The translations under genes were made by a program, and so were the position numbers. A stretch of DNA of 64,000 nt from Nodularia spumigena CCY9414 (GTDB taxonomy: Bacteria; Cyanobacteriota; Cyanobacteriia; Cyanobacteriales; Nostocaceae), in the NCBI RefSeq assembly GCF_000340565.2, contig NZ_CP007203.1, forward strand, positions 373,870-437,869. The letters run 5' to 3'. Positions within the stretch are counted from its first letter, which is position 1. Every line of letters begins with the position of its first letter. Positions 58,586 through 64,000 of this stretch are shown one piece after another. The notes under the pieces were generated by a model. The model worked only from the letters and a program-made list of their open reading frames with translations. It made no database searches and was not told where the DNA came from.

Positions 58586-58780
58586 AATGCGCCTCTTTAT
58601 GCAATAAATTGGGAAGTTGCCAAGAATTATGCGATTTTGCTCTATATTTAATTCTAGTGGATTTTAAATTTCAATCATAATTCGATTCCAGGTAGTGAAA
58701 AAGTTCAATTATCTCATTAATTTGAAGCAGAAAAAATATTAGTCGGAATTTGCAAGCCATTCCGCCATACTTCCACCCTT

Positions 58781-59464
58781 CTAAGGTTGACGAAACAACT
58801 GAGCATTGTCTTGACAAATTTTCATGAGATTATTGGCAGTTTCACCTGGAAGAAGGATCATGTCATTGCATTCCGTCTCAATGCTGACCGGTAACGGTGA
58901 AACTTCCTGTGCAGTTGGGGGTGTCGAGACTGGTTGATTGGGAGACGGTGGTTTTTTGTCTGTGGTTGCAGATGCTAACAAGGGAATGGGGTCAGCCGCT
59001 ACCCGACCATTAGGATAAAATTCAAAGTGCAGATGAGGGGCGGAACTATTACCCGTAGAACCCATTTCAGCAATAATTTCACCTTGTTCGACCTTTTCAC
59101 CCTTAGTCACGAATAAACGGCGGTTGTGACCATAAACTGTCACACTTTGATCAAGATGTTTAATTTCTATAGCATTGCCTAATCCCCAATTATCCCAGCC
59201 TGCTTTGACAACTACACCGGATGCGACAGCAAAAATAGGAGTTCCAGAAGCCCCAGCGATATCAATTCCTTCATGTTGATATTTGCGGAAACCTTGAGAA
59301 ATAAACCCTTGAGTTGGCCAGATAAAATTACTAGATGCAAAAGAAATATCAGCTGGTGGTAACTGAGTCAGGGCAGAAGTATTAATACCTAGTGTACTAA
59401 TTAAACTAATTAATGCAATCAAACCATAAATAATAATCTTAACTTTTGCCATAGACATGATCAT
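58781..59464 (-). CDS. M23 family metallopeptidase (LytM-type)
   Basis: 227-residue exported peptidase acting on peptidoglycan cross-links. Signal anchor at about residues 8-28. The zinc motifs are present: H(x)3D in HEGIDIAG, and HLHFE. GVVVKAGWDNWGLGN and GNSSAPHLHFEFYPNG are typical LytM blocks. A Pro-rich C-terminal part with two Cys follows. Three possible in-frame ATG codons lie within the first five residues (59464, 59458, 59452). It may be catalytic or act as an amidase activator. Confidence 0.88.
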   Translation of the reverse strand: MIMSMAKVKIIIYGLIALISLISTLGINTSALTQLPPADISFASSNFIWPTQGFISQGFRKYQHEGIDIAGASGTPIFAVASGVVVKAGWDNWGLGNAIEIKHLDQSVTVYGHNRRLFVTKGEKVEQGEIIAEMGSTGNSSAPHLHFEFYPNGRVAADPIPLLASATTDKKPPSPNQPVSTPPTAQEVSPLPVSIETECNDMILLPGETANNLMKICQDNAQLFRQP

Positions 59465-59593
59465 TTAGACACTTTCTGATTAAGTGTTATTTCAAAATAC
59501 AACAGACAATATCAGGATAATAAATATGTCAAATTGGCAACTTTTCAACCTGCTCCGCGTACCTTTGCGCTAACCTCCGCGCCCCTCTGCGTT

Positions 59594-59632
59594 AAAAAAA
59601 AACTCATGAACCTGAATATACAGGTCATGAGT
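59594..59632 (-). terminator. intrinsic terminator of glgA
   Basis: ACTCATGA-CCTG pairs with CAGG-TCATGAGT (one bulge, AT loop), followed on the minus strand by nine T. It lies about 26 bases beyond the glgA stop. Confidence 0.9.
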
Positions 59633-59657
59633 GAAGAAAATTATTAATCTCAACAAA

Positions 59658-61097
59658 TCAGGCTTTGCTGCTTTTTACAGCTTCGGTGATCACCAACTCA
59701 GGTTGTGGCTGTTCCTCTGACTCTGGTAAGCCAAAAATCGATTTATATAACTTTACATACTCCTTAGCTGATTCATACCAACTGAAATTCTGACTCATCC
59801 CCCGTTTTTGTAATTCCTGCCATTGAGGTTGGAAACGGAAACCTTCCCAAGCCCGAATCATACAGGTAAACAGGTCTAACGGTTCATAACGGTCAAAGCA
59901 ATAACCAGTACCGGCGGCGTTCATGGGGTCATGGTGCGATACAGTGTCAACTAATCCACCTGTACGGCGGACAATGGGGGGACAACCATAACGCAAAGAC
60001 ATCATTTGACTGATACCGCAGGGTTCAAAGCGGCTAGGCATTAAGAAGGTATCAGCACCAGCATAAATCCGGCGAGACAGGGCATCGTTATATAGTAGAT
60101 AAGTTGCCATGCGTCCAGGATAGCGGGATGCTAACTGCCACATTTGGGTTTCGTAGTTGCGATCGCCTGTTCCCAATAACACAAATTGAGCATCTGTATA
60201 AGCCATGAAACGGTCGAGCATTTGCAACAGCAAATCAATGCCTTTTTGCTCTACCAACCGTGTCACCATACCAATTAAAAAGGCTTTGCTGTTAACTTCT
60301 AAACCCACTTCTTCTTGCAAAGCAATTTTGTTAGCCTTACGTTTATCCAGAGTATCGACAGTAAAGGTTTGGGCTAGGGCTTTATCGTTTCCGGGATCGT
60401 AAACCTCAAGGTCTATACCGTTAATAATTCCCGATAACTTACCACTAATAAAAGACAGTAAACCTTCTAAAGTTTCACCGTAAGCAGGAGTTTTGATTTG
60501 TTCGGCATAAGTGGGAGAAACTGTATTTACCCGATCAGCAAACTGTACCGCCGCCGCCATCGTGTTATGTCCCTGCATATACCAAGGACACCAAGTAATT
60601 TTTTGTAAATACCAACTCCACGGTCCTTGATAAGCCAAGTTGTGAATAGTAAAAACAGTGCTGATATCAGGGTCTTGGTGCATCCATACCGGAATCATTC
60701 CCGTGTGCCAATCGTGACAGTGGACAATTTGTGGCTTCCAGTAGTTCCAGCAAAATTCAGCCGCACCATTGGCAAACAAAGTGAACCGCCAATCCTCATC
60801 ATCACCACTATAAATCCGGCGGGGCATAAAGGCAGGATGTCCAAATAAGTACAAGGGAACATCAGTACCAGGTAAAACGCTTTCGTAAACGTCAAAGTCC
60901 TGGAACATGGCAGTTCCCTTCCAAATCGGTGCTTCAGGAATCTCCATTTTGTCTGGGAGGAAGCCGTAATAAGGCAAAAAGATGCGGACATCATGCCCCA
61001 TTTTTCTCAATATTTTGGGCAATGCACCCACAACATCCCCCATTCCTCCGACTTTCGCAACCGGAGCTGCTTCTGCTGCAACGAATAGAATCCGCAT
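59658..61097 (-). CDS. glgA: glycogen synthase (GT5)
   Basis: 479-residue ADP-glucose-dependent alpha-1,4-glucosyltransferase elongating glycogen. The N-terminal substrate loop [13 protein letters not shown] (residues 15-27), [20 protein letters not shown], and the C-terminal [18 protein letters not shown], with the conserved Glu of the GT-B fold, are present. Complete length, with a 12-residue Lys/Ser-rich tail. Followed by a strong terminator; the 93-base 5' spacer carries AGTTATC repeats. Confidence 0.96.
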   Translation of the reverse strand: MRILFVAAEAAPVAKVGGMGDVVGALPKILRKMGHDVRIFLPYYGFLPDKMEIPEAPIWKGTAMFQDFDVYESVLPGTDVPLYLFGHPAFMPRRIYSGDDEDWRFTLFANGAAEFCWNYWKPQIVHCHDWHTGMIPVWMHQDPDISTVFTIHNLAYQGPWSWYLQKITWCPWYMQGHNTMAAAVQFADRVNTVSPTYAEQIKTPAYGETLEGLLSFISGKLSGIINGIDLEVYDPGNDKALAQTFTVDTLDKRKANKIALQEEVGLEVNSKAFLIGMVTRLVEQKGIDLLLQMLDRFMAYTDAQFVLLGTGDRNYETQMWQLASRYPGRMATYLLYNDALSRRIYAGADTFLMPSRFEPCGISQMMSLRYGCPPIVRRTGGLVDTVSHHDPMNAAGTGYCFDRYEPLDLFTCMIRAWEGFRFQPQWQELQKRGMSQNFSWYESAKEYVKLYKSIFGLPESEEQPQPELVITEAVKSSKA

Positions 61098-61114
61098 GGT
61101 AGTTTCTGCTTATC

Positions 61115-61135
61115 AGTTATCAGTTATCAGTTATC
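61115..61135. repeat. tandem repeat AGTTATC x3
   Basis: Three exact 7-bp units in the spacer between hemC and glgA, the same unit as at 5264 and 52803. Confidence 0.9.
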
Positions 61136-61189
61136 AGTTTTTTACTGTTTACTGATTATTTATCTAATCACATTCGCTTGCCCAATAGC

Positions 61190-62161
61190 TTAGGAACCCC
61201 GTTGAATCTCGGTAAATATTTCCTCTAAGATTTCTTGTGCGCCTTGTTCTCTTAACAGTGCTGCTAGTTCTGCGCCTAGTTTTTCGGCATCTTTCGCCGC
61301 ACCAGTTACGGTGTCTTTTACCAGTTTTTGACCATCGACACTGGCGACTATGCCGGTTAGAGTTAAATTATCACCGTCTATTACTGTATTTACACCTATG
61401 GGTACTTGACAACCACCTTCGAGAATCCGTAAAAATGCTCTTTCGGCGAGACAGCGATCGCGTGTTTCGCTGTGTTCAATGGCTTTGAGGATGTTGATGA
61501 TTTCCTTGTCATCAGCCCGGCATTCGATGCCTAAAGCCCCTTGTCCGACTGCGTGGAGCGAAATTTCCTTGGGGAGAATTTGATGGATGCGATCGCTCAT
61601 TCCCAAGCGCTCTAAACCGGCGGCTGCTAAAATCAGGGCATCATATTCGCCAGAATCCAGTTTTTTCAGGCGTGTATTTAAATTTCCTCGGACATCTTTA
61701 AATGTAAAATGGGGAAATTTGTTGCGTAACTGCGCTAGTCGTCTTAAGGATGATGTGCCAATAACTGCACCTGCGGGCAGAGTCTCAATTTGTTTATCTT
61801 TATATTTATCATGTACAACTAGGGCATCTGCGGGGTTTTCTCGTTCTGTAATCACTGCCAGAGTTAACCCAGATGGTAAATTAGTTGGTAAATCCTTCAA
61901 GGAATGAACTGCAAAATCAATTTCCTGATTGAGCATTCCCACTTCCAATTCTTTAGTAAATAGTCCTTTATCGCCAATTTTGGCTAATGCTACATCCAGG
62001 ATATTGTCGCCTTGGGTAGACATGGTATGGACTTCAAAACTAATATCAGGAAAGCTTTTCTGGAGTTGGTCTCGTACCCAGTAGGTTTGAACTAGGGCGA
62101 GTTGACTTTTACGAGAACCAATGCGGATAGTGCGCGTAGGACTAGAAATAACTGAAGTCAT
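61190..62161 (-). CDS. hemC: hydroxymethylbilane synthase (porphobilinogen deaminase)
   Basis: 323-residue cytosolic enzyme joining four porphobilinogen units into hydroxymethylbilane, the common precursor of heme, chlorophyll and phycobilins. [15 protein letters not shown] opens the family domain. [11 protein letters not shown] and the loop [14 protein letters not shown] follow. The dipyrromethane cofactor Cys is in [14 protein letters not shown] at 62161 ([10 protein letters not shown]) is preferred; an in-frame ATG at 62200 would add 13 hydrophobic residues with no family match. Confidence 0.95.
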   Translation of the reverse strand: MTSVISSPTRTIRIGSRKSQLALVQTYWVRDQLQKSFPDISFEVHTMSTQGDNILDVALAKIGDKGLFTKELEVGMLNQEIDFAVHSLKDLPTNLPSGLTLAVITERENPADALVVHDKYKDKQIETLPAGAVIGTSSLRRLAQLRNKFPHFTFKDVRGNLNTRLKKLDSGEYDALILAAAGLERLGMSDRIHQILPKEISLHAVGQGALGIECRADDKEIINILKAIEHSETRDRCLAERAFLRILEGGCQVPIGVNTVIDGDNLTLTGIVASVDGQKLVKDTVTGAAKDAEKLGAELAALLREQGAQEILEEIFTEIQRGS

Positions 62162-62439
62162 AAAACAATATGTCAAACCAGGCGATAAACTTATTCTCAT
62201 CTAGACTACCGCAGTGGGTGAGTCTTCGGATGGTTATTGCCTGATTGAGGTAAACTTTATTATTGTTTTTTTTACATTTGTTTACATTCTTTGGACTTAC
62301 TCAACAGCAAGTAGGACTGTAAAATTTGTACTAGGCTACTTATAAATTAGTAAACCTCTCACCAGATAGAAGTGATAATTTTACGCAAATGTTATGAATA
62401 GTTTGGTATCTTATTAATTAAAACTTAAGTTTCAACCCT

Positions 62440-63456
62440 ATGAACCGTTCAGCTTGCCTGATCTTTAATCCAGTTGCGGGTCAAGGTGATCCAGAACTAG
62501 AACTGGCAATGATTCGCTCATTATTAGAGCCAGAAATTGACTTGGATATTTATCAAACCACCAAAGAAATTGGTGCTGATGAACTGGCGCAAGCAGCTGT
62601 AGAACGGGGTGTAGAAGCGATTATTGCTTCCGGGGGAGATGGTACTTTGTCGGCGGCGGCTATGGCGATAGTCAATACTGATATCCCTTTTGGGATTATT
62701 TCACGGGGAACAGCCAACGCTTTCGCCGCCGCATTGAGAATACCTGATACCATTGATGCTGCTTGTATGACAATTTTGCAGGGACAAACTCGATATGTGG
62801 ATGCAGCTTATTGTAACGGTAAGCCGATGGTACTACTGGCAGGTATTGGTTTTGAAGCGGAAACTGTAGAACTGGCAGACAGAGACGCAAAAAGACGCTT
62901 TGGGATTATGGCTTATGTCTTAGCCGGGGTGCAACAACTGCGGAATTTAGAGAGTTTTGAAGTAGAAATTGAAACCGAGGATAGGATCATTACAACTACA
63001 GCCTCAGCCGTCACGGTGGCTAATGCTGCTCCTCCTAGTTCTGTTTTGGCTCAGGGACCAGCAGGAATTATTTATGATGATGGATTATTAGATTTAACCA
63101 TCGTGGCTCCCGAAAGTAAAGCCGGAGCGATCGCCGCCACATTGCATCTATTCCAATCGGCTTCCAGCAACAGCGCCGCAGAAAGAGACGATATTGGCTA
63201 TCTGCGCGGAAATCGATTTAAAATTAAAGCTGAACCGCCTCAAAAGGTGGTTTTAGATGGTGAAATGATTGGCACAACTCCCATTGAAGTTTATTGTGTA
63301 CCATCAGGCTTGAAAATTTTTGTGCCATTGAATCAAGCAGTTGGTCCGGCGGAAAAACTAGAGGGTCTTCCTAATTTAAATATTGAAATGAAAGACTCAA
63401 ACGAAGAATGGGGAAATGAGTCAGGTTTAGAAGCAGGAATTAACACTGAGGAGTAA
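62440..63456 (+). CDS. diacylglycerol kinase-like lipid kinase (YegS/BmrU family)
   Basis: 338 residues. The nucleotide-binding start ACLIFNPVAGQGDPELEL and the phosphate loop ASGGDGTLSAAA define the DAGK catalytic domain, with SRGTANAFAAAL and the YegS-type C-terminal beta-sandwich (YLRGNRFKIKAEPPQKVVLDGE). Likely phosphorylates a lipid such as diacylglycerol at the membrane surface. The last 25 residues form an acidic tail. The next gene begins 6 bases after its stop, so the two are probably co-transcribed. Confidence 0.9.
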   Translation: MNRSACLIFNPVAGQGDPELELAMIRSLLEPEIDLDIYQTTKEIGADELAQAAVERGVEAIIASGGDGTLSAAAMAIVNTDIPFGIISRGTANAFAAALRIPDTIDAACMTILQGQTRYVDAAYCNGKPMVLLAGIGFEAETVELADRDAKRRFGIMAYVLAGVQQLRNLESFEVEIETEDRIITTTASAVTVANAAPPSSVLAQGPAGIIYDDGLLDLTIVAPESKAGAIAATLHLFQSASSNSAAERDDIGYLRGNRFKIKAEPPQKVVLDGEMIGTTPIEVYCVPSGLKIFVPLNQAVGPAEKLEGLPNLNIEMKDSNEEWGNESGLEAGINTEE

Positions 63457-63462
63457 GTTGTA

Positions 63463-64000
63463 TTGAAACTCGTTTCCGATTCAGCGATCGCTAAAAAAAT
63501 TAGTAAAATGCAGGAACGGGTAAAATGGCAAGACCCGTTAATTTTAGAGCGGGGTATTGACCAAACTCGCCTGGTGTTAGCAGATGATCAGGCTAATAAT
63601 TCTGATTTTTCTTTTTTGGTGTTGGGTGACAGTGGTACTGGTAGTCACCGGGGACATAATCCACAGCGACAGGTTGCAGAACAAATGCTACCCCATCGCC
63701 CTGAATGCAGTTTTATGTTACACACAGGTGATGTGATTTATTTGGTGGGGTCGAGTGAATATTACCAGCAGAACTTTATCCGACCTTACCGAGAGTTTCT
63801 GGTCGGTGGAGAAGATCCAGAAAATATTGCTTATGACCAGATGGTTTTTAATTTTCCCATTTTACCAGTACCGGGAAATCACGATTATTATGACCTCCCA
63901 CTGGTCTTGAGTTTACTTTCTTTGACTACTTTACCAATTCGGCGGTTATTGCGATCGCAATTAGATCTGGATGTAGGCTTACATGGTTCTGGGAAAGGTA
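63463..64000 (+). CDS. calcineurin-like metallophosphoesterase, truncated by window end
   Basis: Partial: 179 codons are open to the right edge without a stop. Metal-binding motifs of the metallophosphoesterase fold are visible: LVLGDSGTGSH (Asp), LHTGDVIY (Asp) and VPGNHDYYD (Asn-His-Asp). The start used is TTG 63463, with GAGGAG about 10 bases upstream (inside the end of the lipid kinase gene); an internal ATG at 63508 is an alternative. No signal peptide is seen. The distal His motifs lie beyond the window, and the substrate cannot be told. Confidence 0.85.
   Translation, partial: MKLVSDSAIAKKISKMQERVKWQDPLILERGIDQTRLVLADDQANNSDFSFLVLGDSGTGSHRGHNPQRQVAEQMLPHRPECSFMLHTGDVIYLVGSSEYYQQNFIRPYREFLVGGEDPENIAYDQMVFNFPILPVPGNHDYYDLPLVLSLLSLTTLPIRRLLRSQLDLDVGLHGSGKG

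Overview
The window is chromosomal DNA from a filamentous, heterocyst-type cyanobacterium (Nostocales: Nostoc, Anabaena, Nodularia and relatives). The evidence is: frequent HIP1-type GCGATCGC octamers; cyanobacterial marker genes (psbX, ycf66, a cyAbrB regulator, a plastid-type ccsA, a KaiB-fold protein, a GUN4-domain protein); a complete hmp gliding/chemotaxis locus of the kind described for Nostoc hormogonia; and abundant 7-bp tandem repeats and palindromic intergenic repeats. A full N-type (alternative, possibly Na+-linked) ATPase operon would suit a brackish or salt-tolerant strain, but that is inference.

Layout. 1-2.4 kb: oligopeptide-type ABC permease, a decayed group II intron and a gene remnant, then a DUF4168-type secreted protein. 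2.8-9.1 kb: respiratory oxidase cluster, ctaC-ctaD-ctaE on the minus strand and ctaA, ctaB (heme A synthesis) divergent on the plus strand. 9.3-13.2 kb: CPBP membrane protease, cyAbrB regulator, about 1.4 kb without a convincing gene, sdhB. 13.5-18.7 kb: two paralogous TolB-like lipoproteins, ycf66, the 39-codon psbX, a YggT/Ycf19 protein, accC, tRNA-Leu(GAG). 18.8-24.1 kb: chorismate lyase-like protein, DUF3352 protein, ccsA, tilS.

24.1-37.6 kb: the motility locus, hmpF divergent from hmpA-B-C-D-E (PatA-type regulator, CheY, CheW, methyl-accepting protein, CheA hybrid kinase). HmpE is 1954 residues long and carries six near-identical acidic tandem repeats. 37.7-39.8 kb: prolyl oligopeptidase. 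39.8-45.8 kb: accessory region with a MITE-like element bounded by 5-bp direct repeats, an alpha/beta-hydrolase-AAA fusion, a broken RAYT transposase, an AAA-TM-GUN4 fusion and dense palindromic repeats.

45.8-52.8 kb: the N-ATPase operon in the order beta, epsilon, Q, R, a, c, b, alpha, gamma, all on the minus strand. 53.0-55.2 kb: a pilT-like pilus ATPase followed by a protein with a C-terminal KaiB domain. 55.8-64.0 kb: a small membrane protein, wecB, a double peptidoglycan-binding-domain protein, an M23 peptidase, glgA, hemC, a diacylglycerol-kinase-like lipid kinase and a metallophosphoesterase running off the end.

The window combines respiration (ctaA-E, sdhB), ion-motive energy (N-ATPase), tetrapyrrole supply (hemC, ctaA, ctaB) and type IV pilus-driven motility (hmpA-F, pilT). 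The parts least explained by known biology are the two AAA-NTPase fusions, the KaiB fusion beside pilT and the repeat expansion in HmpE.
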